A stretch of 64,000 bases of DNA from Fodinicurvata sediminis DSM 21159 (GCF_000420625.1 NZ_ATVH01000019.1:62001-126000), one strand, 5' to 3'. Positions 1 to 9,087 are shown, counted from the stretch's first letter. Program-made: numbers and translations. Notes: generated by a model from the letters alone, not told the origin.

Positions 1-286
1 AGGTGGAGGATTGGACAGCGCGCCTGGAGACTCCTCTTCAGGAGTGAAGGGCTAAATTCACATCGAGCGGCTGTGGTCTGAGGCAAAAGGTCTCATGGAT
101 CCTTTCTCGATTGCAGCGAAAAAAGATGCGACTATAGACAAGCCAAAGAGATGGTTGATGTTCATGATCGCGGACAGCAGGACTCCTCGTTTGCCGAGGG
201 CTTGCAGATCCGTTTCAGGGGGCGGTCTTGTATTCCAGTTTTTCCTTTGACGATTTCTCACGACAGATAGCGGCGGTGGCGGCACC
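1..286. other. 5' flank of the cbb3 operon
   Basis: No convincing gene is visible here; the open frame on the minus strand at 58-411 runs into ccoN and has no supported product. A short perfect hairpin (ACTCCT / AGGAGT, 4-nt loop) lies at 30-45 and may belong to whatever precedes the window. A weak sigma70-like pair is visible upstream of ccoN: TTGCAG at 111-116 and TATAGA at 133-138, with 16 bp between them. The region before the ccoN ATG is G-rich (GGTGGCGGCACC) with no strong Shine-Dalgarno. Confidence 0.4.
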
Positions 287-1948
287 ATGATTTCCCAGCT
301 GACGAAAGGCGAGCGACAGCTCGCGCTTTTCATCTCCATTGCGGTGGCGTTCCTGGGCCTGGCCATGGCTGGTGCCGGCTTCGGCAATCCACTGGGGTTC
401 CACGGCTTCATCGTCCTGCTTTTCGCACTGGGCGTAACCTTCCTGGTCCTGTCCGGTTATTTCGCTGCGGAACCAAGCCCAGAGCGACTGAAGCAATACT
501 ATGACGACCCCATCAAGGTGGGCGTCATCCTGTCCCTTGTCTGGGGGGTCATCGGCATGTTCATGGGAGTCTGGGTGGCTGCGCTGCTGGCCTGGCCCGA
601 GATGACCTTCGATGCTGCCTGGGCCAGCTTCGGGCGCTTGCGGCCCGTTCACACGACCGGCGTGATTTTCGGCTTCGGTGGCAACGCCCTGATCGCCACC
701 TCCTTCCACGTCATGCAGCGCACCTCGCGGGCCAGGATGCCCGATCAGTTCAGCCCCTGGTTTGTATTGCTGGGCTACAACCTCTTCTGCCTGCTGGCGG
801 TCACCGGCTATTTCATCGGCGTAACCCAGTCCAAGGAGTATGCCGAGCCGGAGTGGTACGCCGATATCTGGCTCGTTGTCGTCTGGGTGACCTACCTGGT
901 GCTCTACCTGCGCACCCTGGCCCGCCGGCAGGAGCCGCACATCTATGTTGCCAACTGGTATTACCTGGCCTTCATCCTGGTGGTGGCGATGCTGCATATC
1001 GTCAATAACCTGGCCATGCCCATTTCACTGACGGCGGCCAAGAGCTATTCGGCCTTCTCGGGCGTCCAGGATGCCATGACCCAGTGGTGGTACGGGCACA
1101 ATGCCGTGGCCTTCTTCCTGACAGCCGGTTTCCTGGGGATGATGTACTACTATCTGCCCAAGCGGGCTGAGCGGCCGATCTTCTCGTACCGCCTGTCCAT
1201 CGTCAGCTTCTGGGGCATCACCTTCCTCTACATGTGGGCCGGTTCGCACCACCTGCACTACACGGCCTTGCCGCACTGGGTGCAGACCCTGGGCATGACC
1301 TTCTCGGTCATGCTGCTGGTGCCCTCCTGGGCCTCGGCGGCCAATGCCCTGCTGACGCTGAACGGTGCCTGGCACAAGGTGCGTGACGATGCGACCCTGC
1401 GCTTCATGATGGTGGCGGCCGTCTTCTACGGCATTTCCACCTTCGAAGGCTCCTTCCTGGCCATCCGGCCGGTGAACTCTCTGTCGCACTATACCGACTG
1501 GACCGTGGGGCACGTGCATGCCGGCGCCCTGGGCTGGGTGGCCCTGATCACCTTCGGGGCGATCTATACCCTGGCGCCGATCCTCTGGAAGCGCCAGCGT
1601 ATGTACTCCCCGGCGTTGGTGGAGGTCCATTTCTGGCTCGCACTGGCCGGTACCCTGGTCTACGTCTTTGCCATGTGGAATTCCGGCATCATTCAGGGGC
1701 TGATGTGGCGGACCTACAATGAAAGCGGGACGCTGACCTATTCCTTCATCGATTCCCTGGTGGCCATGCATCCCTATTACATCGCCCGCACCATCGGCGG
1801 CCTGCTGTTCCTGGCCGGTATCGTCGTCGGTTCCTACAACATATGGATGACCATACGCCGAGCGCCGGGGCTGGAAGCCAGCGAGACCCGGCAGGACGAA
1901 CCGGTCACAGCGGGTGCGGCGCCATCATCTGTCAGTGCGGGGGAGTAA
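287..1948 (+). CDS. ccoN: cbb3-type cytochrome c oxidase subunit I (CcoN)
   Basis: This is the catalytic heme-copper subunit of the high-affinity cbb3 oxidase in the inner membrane, which reduces O2 to water and pumps protons. The 553-residue chain has the expected polytopic pattern. Key residues are visible: the cbb3-specific Tyr315 in FLYMW and the CuB histidines 271 (WYGHN), 321 and 322 (SHHLHY). The heme-ligand histidines 409 and 411 lie in VGHVHAG, and a further conserved His is at 122. The N-terminus has an extra pair of hydrophobic segments before the core. It is the first gene of ccoNOQP, with ccoO starting 1 base after its stop. The family assignment is secure; the start is the first in-frame ATG and has only a weak G-rich ribosome site. 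Confidence 0.97.
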   Translation: MISQLTKGERQLALFISIAVAFLGLAMAGAGFGNPLGFHGFIVLLFALGVTFLVLSGYFAAEPSPERLKQYYDDPIKVGVILSLVWGVIGMFMGVWVAALLAWPEMTFDAAWASFGRLRPVHTTGVIFGFGGNALIATSFHVMQRTSRARMPDQFSPWFVLLGYNLFCLLAVTGYFIGVTQSKEYAEPEWYADIWLVVVWVTYLVLYLRTLARRQEPHIYVANWYYLAFILVVAMLHIVNNLAMPISLTAAKSYSAFSGVQDAMTQWWYGHNAVAFFLTAGFLGMMYYYLPKRAERPIFSYRLSIVSFWGITFLYMWAGSHHLHYTALPHWVQTLGMTFSVMLLVPSWASAANALLTLNGAWHKVRDDATLRFMMVAAVFYGISTFEGSFLAIRPVNSLSHYTDWTVGHVHAGALGWVALITFGAIYTLAPILWKRQRMYSPALVEVHFWLALAGTLVYVFAMWNSGIIQGLMWRTYNESGTLTYSFIDSLVAMHPYYIARTIGGLLFLAGIVVGSYNIWMTIRRAPGLEASETRQDEPVTAGAAPSSVSAGE

Positions 1949-1949
1949 G

Positions 1950-2699
1950 ATGTTCGGTCTGCACTATAACCTTGAACGTCGTTCCATCGGGCTGGCCGTT
2001 GCCATCATCATTGTGGCCAGTATCGGTGGCCTGGTGGAAATCGCGCCACTGTTCACCATCGACGAGACGGTGGAAGAAGATCCGGACATGCGTGTGTATA
2101 CGCCGCTGGAATTGGCCGGGCGCAACATCTACATCAGCGAGGGCTGCTATGCCTGCCACTCGCAGATGGTCCGGACCCTGCGGGACGAAGTGGAACGCTA
2201 CGGTCCCTATTCGCTGGCGGTGGAATCGCAATACGACCATCCGATGCTCTGGGGCTCGAAACGCACAGGGCCGGACCTGGCACGCGTCGGTGGCAAGTAT
2301 TCCGATGCCTGGCATGTGGCGCACCTGGAAGATCCGAGGGACGTGGTCCCGGAATCGGTCATGCCGTCCTATGCCTGGCTCAGCCGCAACGAGCTGGAAC
2401 GGGAAGACCTGGACAAACACCTGTCGGCCATGCGGAAGGTTGGCGTGCCCTACAGCGACGCGATGATCGAGAATGCGCCTGAGGATGCCTATGGCCAGGC
2501 CAACCCGGACAGCAGCCGTGCCGAGGGCGTGGCCGAGCGTTATGGCGATGACACGAACATCCGCAGTTTTGACGGCGATCCCGAGCGGGTCACCGAGATG
2601 GATGCCCTTGTTGCCTATCTGCAGATCCTTGGCCGTCTGACCGATGCGGCTCAGGACCAGCCTGCGCTTGATGAGTCCGAACTTGTGGAAGAGGAGTGA
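1950..2699 (+). CDS. ccoO: cbb3-type cytochrome c oxidase subunit II (CcoO)
   Basis: This is the membrane-anchored mono-heme cytochrome c subunit that passes electrons to CcoN. The 249-residue protein has one N-terminal transmembrane helix (about residues 12-35). The heme c site is CYACH, with Cys66, Cys69 and His70, followed by SQMVR as usual in CcoO. Conserved family sequence also includes the WGSKRTGPDL segment. A further in-frame start 36 bases upstream would overlap ccoN; the ATG at 1950 is preferred because GGGGGAG lies just before it and the CcoO family begins with this MFGLH-type N-terminus. Confidence 0.97.
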   Translation: MFGLHYNLERRSIGLAVAIIIVASIGGLVEIAPLFTIDETVEEDPDMRVYTPLELAGRNIYISEGCYACHSQMVRTLRDEVERYGPYSLAVESQYDHPMLWGSKRTGPDLARVGGKYSDAWHVAHLEDPRDVVPESVMPSYAWLSRNELEREDLDKHLSAMRKVGVPYSDAMIENAPEDAYGQANPDSSRAEGVAERYGDDTNIRSFDGDPERVTEMDALVAYLQILGRLTDAAQDQPALDESELVEEE

Positions 2700-2704
2700 G
2701 GCGC

Positions 2705-2875
2705 ATGGAAATCGATCACGGAACCCTGGTGGCCTTCGCCAAATCCTTCGGACTTTTCTACCTGATGATTTTCTTCGCAGTGGTGCTGGTCTATGCCTGC
2801 TGGCCCTCGAACCGGGACCGTTTTGACCGGGCAAAGAAGAGTATTCTCAATGACGAGGACGGGCCATGTCGGTAG
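2705..2875 (+). CDS. ccoQ: cbb3-type oxidase small subunit (CcoQ)
   Basis: A 56-residue protein with one transmembrane helix (about residues 16-33) and a charged C-terminal tail containing RFDRAKKSIL, typical of CcoQ/FixQ. It stabilises the cbb3 complex in the membrane. The gene begins 5 bases after the ccoO stop, and its last 10 bases overlap the start of ccoP, so the four subunit genes are translationally coupled. Position, size and the aromatic/charged tail make the call reliable even though the family is poorly conserved. Confidence 0.9.
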   Translation: MEIDHGTLVAFAKSFGLFYLMIFFAVVLVYACWPSNRDRFDRAKKSILNDEDGPCR

Positions 2876-3747
2876 GAGAGCGCGACCCGCACAGCGGGCA
2901 CATGACCACGGGGCATGACTGGAACGGCATCAAGGAGCTGAACCGACCGGTCCCCAAGATCATCTGGCTGTTCCTGATTGCCACGTTCATCTTCTCGGTG
3001 GTCTACTGGATCCTGATGCCGGCCTGGCCCCTGGGGGTGACCTACACGCGCGGTCTGCTGGGTCTTGACCAGACGGATACGCTGCAGGCCCAGCTCGAGG
3101 AAGGGGCGGAGCGGCAGTCCGCCTGGGCCAGCCAGATCGAGGAATTGAGCTTCGACGAGATCCGCCAGGACACCCAGTTGATGGATACGGTTCGCGATAC
3201 CGGCAGCACATTGTTCGGTGACAACTGCGCCGTCTGCCACGGGACGAATGGACGAGGCGGACCCGGTTATCCGAATCTGAGCGATCAGGCCTGGTTGTGG
3301 GGCGGTGCCCCGGAAGAAATCCAGCAAACCCTTCGGGTCGGAATTAACTCCGATCATCCCGAAAGCAGGATAGCCGAGATGCTGGCTTTCGGTGAGAACA
3401 ACATGCTGGGACGCGACGAGATTCGCGATGTCGTCACATATGTCCAATCCTTGTCCGATCCCGAGGCCGTTGCCGATCGTCCGCAAGAGGCGCTTGCAAA
3501 CGGCGAGGAGATCTTCACCGCGAATTGCGCCAGCTGTCATGCTGAAGACGGCAGTGGCATGACTGAACTGGGCGCGCCGGACCTGACCGACAATTCCTGG
3601 ATTTACGGCAGCGACCGCCAGTCGATCTATGACACTATCTTTCATGGACGCCAGGGCGTCATGCCGCATTGGGAGGCGCGCCTCAGCCCATTGGAACTCA
3701 AGATCCTGTCCCTCTATGTCGCGGACATGAGTGCAGGGGAAGATTAG
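2866..3747 (+). CDS. ccoP: cbb3-type cytochrome c oxidase subunit III (CcoP)
   Basis: This is the membrane-anchored diheme cytochrome c that accepts electrons from soluble cytochrome c and feeds CcoO. The 293-residue protein has an N-terminal helix near residues 32-52. It carries two heme c motifs, CAVCH at 121-125 and CASCH at 221-225, each in a cytochrome c domain. The N-terminal segment HMTTGHDWNGIKELNRP is the usual CcoP signature. The gene overlaps ccoQ by 10 bases, and a small gene starts 1 base after its stop. Confidence 0.97.
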   Translation: MSVGERDPHSGHMTTGHDWNGIKELNRPVPKIIWLFLIATFIFSVVYWILMPAWPLGVTYTRGLLGLDQTDTLQAQLEEGAERQSAWASQIEELSFDEIRQDTQLMDTVRDTGSTLFGDNCAVCHGTNGRGGPGYPNLSDQAWLWGGAPEEIQQTLRVGINSDHPESRIAEMLAFGENNMLGRDEIRDVVTYVQSLSDPEAVADRPQEALANGEEIFTANCASCHAEDGSGMTELGAPDLTDNSWIYGSDRQSIYDTIFHGRQGVMPHWEARLSPLELKILSLYVADMSAGED

Positions 3748-3748
3748 G

Positions 3749-3961
3749 ATGGCGCAGGAGCAGGCAACAGTAGAGTGGCGTAGGAAAAAGCGTACACGAC
3801 TGCTTGTTCTGCTTTCCGTGGCGGCGGGGGTGGCGCTTTTTCTTGGCGCCAATGCCCATCTGCTTCACGTGGCCTTCACCTCCCAACCGGACTGTGTTCC
3901 GCACAGCAAGGCGCCCGAGGAAAGTGATGGCAAGTACCGTGCGGCAAAATCCGCCTGTTGA
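3749..3961 (+). CDS. small conserved membrane protein in the cbb3 operon
   Basis: A 70-residue protein of unknown function. It has a basic N-terminus (WRRKKRTRLL), one transmembrane helix (about residues 17-38), and an outward-facing tail with two cysteines in a PDCVPH ... RAAKSAC pattern. I recall this tail from uncharacterised alphaproteobacterial proteins, but I cannot name a family. The start is 1 base after the ccoP stop, and the purine stretch GCAGGGGA precedes it. It sits where ccoG or ccoH would normally be, so a role in oxidase assembly or copper handling by the two cysteines is possible but is only inference. Confidence 0.65.
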   Translation: MAQEQATVEWRRKKRTRLLVLLSVAAGVALFLGANAHLLHVAFTSQPDCVPHSKAPEESDGKYRAAKSAC

Positions 3962-4009
3962 GGTCTTGTGATATGATTAGAGTGAACAGCAAGCAGAGCG
4001 AGTGACATC

Positions 4010-4861
4010 ATGGCCAAGCTTCCCGATCCTGTTCCGCCTCTGCCGCGTGATTACGGTTTTCAACGCGACCTGCCTGCCATGGCTGCCTTTGATTGGCTGA
4101 AAGCGGGCTGGGCGGATTTCAGGAAAGAGTCATCGCAGAGTCTGGCTTACGGCATCCTGGCCTTCGTGCTGTCCTTTGTATTGGTCGGCGGGCTTTTTGC
4201 ACTGTCCCTGGACTATATTCTCTTTCCGGCGATTGCCGGTTTCATGGTCGTCGGCCCTTTCCTTGCCATTGGGCTGTATGAAAAGAGTAGACGAATTCAG
4301 GAAGGCCGTCCCGTTACCTTGGGCGAGATGATCCTGGTGCGTGGGGAGTCCGGCGGGCAGATGCTTTTCACGGGTGTTCTGCTTTGTCTTCTGATGCTGC
4401 TTTGGATGCGCGCAGCCGTCCTGATCTATGCTCTGTTTTTCGGCCTGACGCCCTTTCCGGGGCTGGATGATGTTGCCGGTATGCTGTTCACCACGGCAAC
4501 CGGATGGTGGCTGCTGATCGTGGGCAGCCTGGTGGGTGGCCTGTTTGCTGCCTTTGCCTTCGCGATCAGTGTCTTCGCAGTGCCCATGCTGCTGAATGAG
4601 CGGACGGATGCCTTGACTGCCATGGGAACCAGCATGGCCCTGGTCTGGAACAACCTGCCGATCATGCTGGTCTGGGGGGCAATTGTCGTCGTGCTGTTCG
4701 GAGTTAGTGTCCTAACGGCCTTTCTGGGACTTATCGTGGCCTTCCCTGTCCTGGGGCATGCGACATGGCATGCCTACCTGGCGATACGACAGCCAGGTCG
4801 CCGCACAAGTGAAGCACCGCAAGGCAACCTGGAAGAGGGGTACGACGGAGCCGTCTCATGA
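4010..4861 (+). CDS. DUF2189 integral membrane protein
   Basis: A 283-residue polytopic membrane protein that looks like the DUF2189 family. It has a short cytosolic N-terminus with WLKAGWADF and about six hydrophobic segments between residues 48 and 260. It also has the family-like GPFLAIGLYEKSRRIQ and WNNLPIMLVWGAI segments. The function is unknown. Its stop overlaps the ATG of ccoI (ATGA), so it is co-translated with the copper ATPase in the cbb3 assembly part of the operon. This is unusual, because ccoG and ccoH normally lie between ccoP and ccoI. A role in oxidase maturation is inferred from position only. Confidence 0.8.
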   Translation: MAKLPDPVPPLPRDYGFQRDLPAMAAFDWLKAGWADFRKESSQSLAYGILAFVLSFVLVGGLFALSLDYILFPAIAGFMVVGPFLAIGLYEKSRRIQEGRPVTLGEMILVRGESGGQMLFTGVLLCLLMLLWMRAAVLIYALFFGLTPFPGLDDVAGMLFTTATGWWLLIVGSLVGGLFAAFAFAISVFAVPMLLNERTDALTAMGTSMALVWNNLPIMLVWGAIVVVLFGVSVLTAFLGLIVAFPVLGHATWHAYLAIRQPGRRTSEAPQGNLEEGYDGAVS

Positions 4862-7227
4862 GTTGTTGCACCTCGAAGGAGGGGGGCAACCAAGAGGGGG
4901 AAAGGCCGACTGGGGATAATCGGGCCGGAAACAATTGGACTGGGGACCATCAGGCCGGAAGCAACCGGTTGCAACAGAACGAGGAACTGCGACTGGCCAG
5001 TCGCCCGGTGGGTGAAGACGAGCGCGCGGTCGAACTGTCCGTCCCGGATATCCATTGCGGTGGCTGTATCCGTGCCATCGAGAAGACTCTTGGCGATCTA
5101 CCTGGCATCACCCATGTGCGTGTGAACCTGACGGCGCGCAGGGTTACCGTGCGCTGGAAGGAGGAAGGCGATGGACCGCCACCCTTCCTCGCAAGTCTGG
5201 AGGCTCTGGGGTATCCAGCACATCTGCATCAGGCTTCTGCCGAAAGCGACAAGGATCCGAGCCTTGGACCCTTGATCCGCGCGCTCGCCGTAGCCGGCTT
5301 CGGGGCCGGCAACATCATGTTCCTGTCCGTGGCGGTCTGGTCGGGGGCCGAGGGTACGACGCGCGACATCTTTCACTGGATATCCGCTGCGATTGCCCTG
5401 CCGGTTCTGATCTATTCCGGGCGTATCTTCTATGTCTCTGCCTGGCGTGCTCTGCGTCATGGCCAGACCAACATGGATGTGCCCATTACGCTTGGGGTAC
5501 TGCTGGCCTTCGGGATGAGTCTCTATGACACCTTGCAGCATGCCCAGCACGCCTATTTCGATGCCGCGACGATGCTACTGTTCTTCCTGTTGGTGGGGCG
5601 GACCCTGGACCATGTCATGCGCGCCCGGGCTCGTTCGGCAGTCCAGGGACTGGCGCGATTGGCGGCCCGAGGTGCACAGGTCGAGCAAACCGATGGGCAA
5701 CTGACCTACAGGGCGGTTGAGGAGATTCACCCGGGTGATGTACTGCAGATACAGGCCGGTCAGCGCATTCCCCTGGATGGGCAGGTCCTGACGGGCAGCT
5801 CGGACCTGGATGTTTCGCTGGTCACGGGGGAGAGCGCGCCCTGCGCTGTCCAGCCCGGGTCCGCGCTTCAGGCGGGAACGCTCAACCTGACCGGCCCTTT
5901 GCGTGTCAAGGTCACGGCCGGAGCCGACGATTCCTTCCTGGCCAAGATGGTGGCGCTGATGGAAGCGGCCGAGGCCGGTCGTTCCCGTTATCGCCGCCTG
6001 GCCGACCGCGCCTCGCGGCTCTATGCACCGGTTGTCCATCTCGCCGCAGCCCTGGGGTTCCTGGGCTGGATGATGGCGGCAGGCGACCTGCATCAGGCCG
6101 TGACCATTGCCGTGGCCGTCCTGATCATAACCTGTCCCTGTGCTCTGGGTTTGGCGGTTCCGATGGTCCAGGTCATGGCAGCCCGGCGGCTTTTCGAACA
6201 GCGGGTCATGATGAAGGATGGGGCCGCCCTGGAGCGCCTGGCCGAAATCGACCGTGTGGTGTTCGACAAGACGGGGACCCTGACGCGCGGCGAGCTAGAG
6301 TTGCTGGAGCCGGACAAGCTGACTCCGGACAATCTGGATTTGGCCGCCGCGATGGGAGCGATGTCCGCGCATCCCTGTTCGCAGGCTCTGGCGGCGCGTG
6401 GGACACCTCAGGACGAAAGGCAGCGCAGATCTTTTGATCAGGTGCGTGAAATACCCGGACATGGCGTTGAGGCCATCATCGGTAACGATCGTTTTCGTTT
6501 GGGGCGTGCCGACTGGGCCCTGGAAGCTGGCACGGACTCACTGGATGGTCTCGCTCCCGATGCCAAAGCGGGCGCAGTGCTCTCCTGTAATAATCGCCTG
6601 CTGGAGGCCTTTTCCTTCTCCGATTCCCTGCGGCCCGGTGCCAGGCAGGCCGTCGAGGCGCTGAAGCGACAGGGCATGGCGGTTGAGATCCTGTCTGGCG
6701 ACAGACCCGAGACGGCCAGCCGGATCGCGGCAGAGCTGGGAATTGAAGAGTGGCGCAGTGCAGCAAAACCGTCGGATAAGGTGGACCGATTGGCAGAGTT
6801 GGCGGGCCAGGGGCAGCGGGTCTTGATGGTCGGCGACGGCCTGAACGATGCGCCGGCCCTTGCAACGGCCGAGGTGTCCATGGCGCCGGGCAGCGGTGCC
6901 GACGTGGGGCGCAATGCAGCCGACCTGGTGTTCCTGGGCGACAGCCTGCTGGCCGTTCCGGCGGCCACCGACCTGGCGCGCCGTGCGCAGAGGCTGGTGC
7001 GCCAGAATTTCGCCCTTGCGATTGGCTACAACGCCCTGGCGTTGCCCTTTGCCATGCTGGGGTATGTCACACCGCTCTTTGCAGCGGTCGCCATGTCGTC
7101 TTCCTCGCTTCTGGTGGTGGCCAATGCCCTGAGGCTTGGAGCGGCGGACAGGCGATTGGACCCGGTCCCTCTTGAAGGTGATGCTCTCAAGCACCACCCT
7201 GCTGGGCAGTTGGAGGCGGCAGAATGA
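4858..7227 (+). CDS. ccoI: copper-translocating P-type ATPase of cbb3 assembly (CcoI/FixI)
   Basis: A P1B-type ATPase that supplies copper for the CuB centre of the cbb3 oxidase. The 789-residue protein contains an N-terminal metal-binding domain with CGGC at 67-70 and a membrane domain with the Cys-Pro-Cys ion site at 426-428. It also has a TGES actuator loop, the phosphorylated Asp470 in DKTGT, and the hinge GDGLNDAPAL. The first 60 residues are unusual: they start with Met-Ser-Cys-Cys and include a duplicated TGD..AG.N segment encoded by a 30-bp tandem repeat. The start overlaps the DUF2189 stop, and the end overlaps ccoS, so the unit is tightly coupled. Confidence 0.95.
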   Translation: MSCCTSKEGGNQEGERPTGDNRAGNNWTGDHQAGSNRLQQNEELRLASRPVGEDERAVELSVPDIHCGGCIRAIEKTLGDLPGITHVRVNLTARRVTVRWKEEGDGPPPFLASLEALGYPAHLHQASAESDKDPSLGPLIRALAVAGFGAGNIMFLSVAVWSGAEGTTRDIFHWISAAIALPVLIYSGRIFYVSAWRALRHGQTNMDVPITLGVLLAFGMSLYDTLQHAQHAYFDAATMLLFFLLVGRTLDHVMRARARSAVQGLARLAARGAQVEQTDGQLTYRAVEEIHPGDVLQIQAGQRIPLDGQVLTGSSDLDVSLVTGESAPCAVQPGSALQAGTLNLTGPLRVKVTAGADDSFLAKMVALMEAAEAGRSRYRRLADRASRLYAPVVHLAAALGFLGWMMAAGDLHQAVTIAVAVLIITCPCALGLAVPMVQVMAARRLFEQRVMMKDGAALERLAEIDRVVFDKTGTLTRGELELLEPDKLTPDNLDLAAAMGAMSAHPCSQALAARGTPQDERQRRSFDQVREIPGHGVEAIIGNDRFRLGRADWALEAGTDSLDGLAPDAKAGAVLSCNNRLLEAFSFSDSLRPGARQAVEALKRQGMAVEILSGDRPETASRIAAELGIEEWRSAAKPSDKVDRLAELAGQGQRVLMVGDGLNDAPALATAEVSMAPGSGADVGRNAADLVFLGDSLLAVPAATDLARRAQRLVRQNFALAIGYNALALPFAMLGYVTPLFAAVAMSSSSLLVVANALRLGAADRRLDPVPLEGDALKHHPAGQLEAAE
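4909..4968 (+). repeat. 30-bp tandem repeat within ccoI
   Basis: Two adjacent 30-base copies (4909-4938 and 4939-4968) differ at 6 positions. Both keep the reading frame and encode the repeated peptide pattern TGDxxAGxN. The repeat lies in the hydrophilic extension ahead of the CGGC metal-binding domain, so it looks like a recent in-frame slippage or duplication in an unconstrained linker. Confidence 0.85.
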
Positions 7228-7379
7228 ATGTCCTGTTCTACCTGATCCCCATATCCCTGCTGCTGGGCGGGATTGCCCTGGCCGCGTTTTTCTGGTCCCT
7301 CAAGAGCGGCCAGTACGACGACCTGAACGGTGCGGCGGAGCGGATTCTCTATGACGAGGACGAACCGCCGCGCGGCTGA
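7224..7379 (+). CDS. ccoS: cbb3 oxidase maturation protein CcoS
   Basis: A 51-residue protein with one transmembrane helix at its N-terminus (about residues 3-24). The helix is followed by the hallmark CcoS tail: FFWSLKSGQYDDLNGAAERI and an acidic end (YDEDEPP). CcoS is needed for incorporation of heme and copper cofactors into cbb3 oxidase. The ATG overlaps the ccoI stop (ATGA). This closes the operon; the next gene is convergent and ends 15 bases away. Confidence 0.93.
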   Translation: MNVLFYLIPISLLLGGIALAAFFWSLKSGQYDDLNGAAERILYDEDEPPRG

Positions 7380-7394
7380 GTCAACGCGTTCTGC

Positions 7395-9017
7395 TCAATC
7401 TTCAGCATAGGCTGACAATGGCGGCATGATGCCCTTGCGCAGCAATTCGGCTCGCTCGGCCTCGAATTCCTTGAACGACTCTTCGAGCGCCCACTGTCGA
7501 CGGGCGCGCTCGTTGGCATCAAGGAATGCGCGACAGCTATCGCTCATGCTGGCACAGGAAGAAACGCGCAACTGTTCGTCGAAATCCTGCCACAGGCTTT
7601 CTCCGGGAAGAAAGGCAGATTCCAGTGCACGGCGGGCAAACTGCTTCAGATCGGAATAGTCCAGATCGTAGGTTTCCACCGCGCGCATGTACTCGTGTGT
7701 CAGGTCATTGCGCGATACGCCTTCATCATCCGTGGAGAGGACAACCGGAACGCCATAGCGGCGATAGGTCTGAAAGGGGTGGTCGCGCCCCTCGACGCCC
7801 AGGATTTCGGCATTGCTGGACAGGTTGACCTCGACGGTGATTTCTTCATTTGCCATTTGGCGCAGCAGTCGTTCCGGATTGTTTTCATAGGCGATATCGA
7901 TGCCGTGGCCGATCCGCGTTGCCCTGGCCGTCTCGATGGCTTGTCGGATGTGGTCGGACAGATCCCTGGGCGGTACCAAGCCCAGGGTCAGTTCGCCCGA
8001 GTGAAGGGTCACGCCCACATCCGGGTATTGTTCGGCAAGACGCCCGATGATCTGCATCTGTTGATCATAGGTTTTCAGGACCAGATCGTTGTCTTCAGGC
8101 GCGACGAGATTGACCGCGACCACACGCGGATCCTGCCGGGCCATCTCGAAGGCCACCATGCTCTGGGCGAGAACCTCGGCGGGCGGGACCGTGCGCAGGA
8201 CCTGGGCCACGTAGCGCAGGGTGACAGGGCAGTCGCCCTCATCGCCCAACTGGCAGCCCAAGCTGGCACCGGCCTCACGCTCCATGGCATCCAGATCGGC
8301 AATGGATTTCTCGGCAAGCTGCTGAATGCCGGCTTTTCGCAAGCGGCGCTCGCTCTCACGGCTTGCGTCCTTCAGGTCCAGGTCCTGTGCAAGAGTGCGT
8401 GCCTCGCCGGCCCGGAAGGATTGCATCAGTTCCAGGTATCCGATGTTCTGCCGGGCATTGCGGGCCGCCACTTCCGCAAGCATGTCCGCCTTGCGTGCGT
8501 TGGTGGCCGCATCGAAGCGGAAGAAAGTCGCGAAGAACTGGTCATGACCGGATACCTCGGCCAGCGGAGAGTCGCTGCCCGCCGGCGCCGCCACGAAGTT
8601 GCGCAGGGACCAGGCATTGATGAGCTGATCGCGTGTGATTTGGCCTTCGGCCAGGGCGGTCTGCAGCCGTGGCTGTTCGGCAGAGCAGGGCGGTTCGGCT
8701 AGCTGGGCACGCTCCACAATGATGCAGAGGCCGTCTTCCAGGGCCCAGTCAACATAGCTCTCTGCATAGACAGCGCCGCTCAAGTGATTGTGCAGGTCCC
8801 CGCCCTTGGGCATGGCCTGCAGGAACATTCGCAGATCCACGGGATGTTCCCGCAGTTGTTCGAAGACGCGGGCGGTCAGGGCCGCATCTTCCGTTTCATG
8901 CATAGGCTCGCTTTCGGACAGACTGGCACAGGCGGCCGTCAGGGACAGGGCAGCGCCGGCCAGTAGCAGGGTCAACTGTCGGGACAGCAGTTCTTTCGAA
9001 AACAATCGCTTTGTCAT
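7395..9017 (-). CDS. adenosine deaminase-family lipoprotein
   Basis: Likely an exported purine-nucleoside deaminase of the amidohydrolase superfamily. The 540-residue protein begins with a signal peptide ending in the lipobox LTAAC (Cys30), so it should be lipid-anchored in the periplasm. Zinc and catalytic motifs are visible: GGDLHNH near 72-78, then LHSGE, RIGHGIDI and STDDEG towards the C-terminus. It is longer than cytosolic adenosine deaminase (about 330-350 residues), which fits the secreted growth-factor-like branch. An upstream in-frame extension into ggt was rejected because the signal peptide starts at 9017. It follows iclR and ggt on the same strand. Substrate is inferred; it could act on other adenine compounds. 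Confidence 0.85.
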   Translation of the reverse strand: MTKRLFSKELLSRQLTLLLAGAALSLTAACASLSESEPMHETEDAALTARVFEQLREHPVDLRMFLQAMPKGGDLHNHLSGAVYAESYVDWALEDGLCIIVERAQLAEPPCSAEQPRLQTALAEGQITRDQLINAWSLRNFVAAPAGSDSPLAEVSGHDQFFATFFRFDAATNARKADMLAEVAARNARQNIGYLELMQSFRAGEARTLAQDLDLKDASRESERRLRKAGIQQLAEKSIADLDAMEREAGASLGCQLGDEGDCPVTLRYVAQVLRTVPPAEVLAQSMVAFEMARQDPRVVAVNLVAPEDNDLVLKTYDQQMQIIGRLAEQYPDVGVTLHSGELTLGLVPPRDLSDHIRQAIETARATRIGHGIDIAYENNPERLLRQMANEEITVEVNLSSNAEILGVEGRDHPFQTYRRYGVPVVLSTDDEGVSRNDLTHEYMRAVETYDLDYSDLKQFARRALESAFLPGESLWQDFDEQLRVSSCASMSDSCRAFLDANERARRQWALEESFKEFEAERAELLRKGIMPPLSAYAED

Positions 9018-9087
9018 GGAGGGTTGGTTCCGCTTCCTTAATAACCCGGGTGTGCAGGCGCAGATTGCCCAAAGCCTACAGCGCGGT

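Noticed and set aside
145-175. FNR/Anr-like box upstream of ccoN
   Set aside because: The sequence near TTGATGTTCATGATC has only one good half-site (TTGAT); the second half matches 3 of 5 bases, so control by FNR is not supported.
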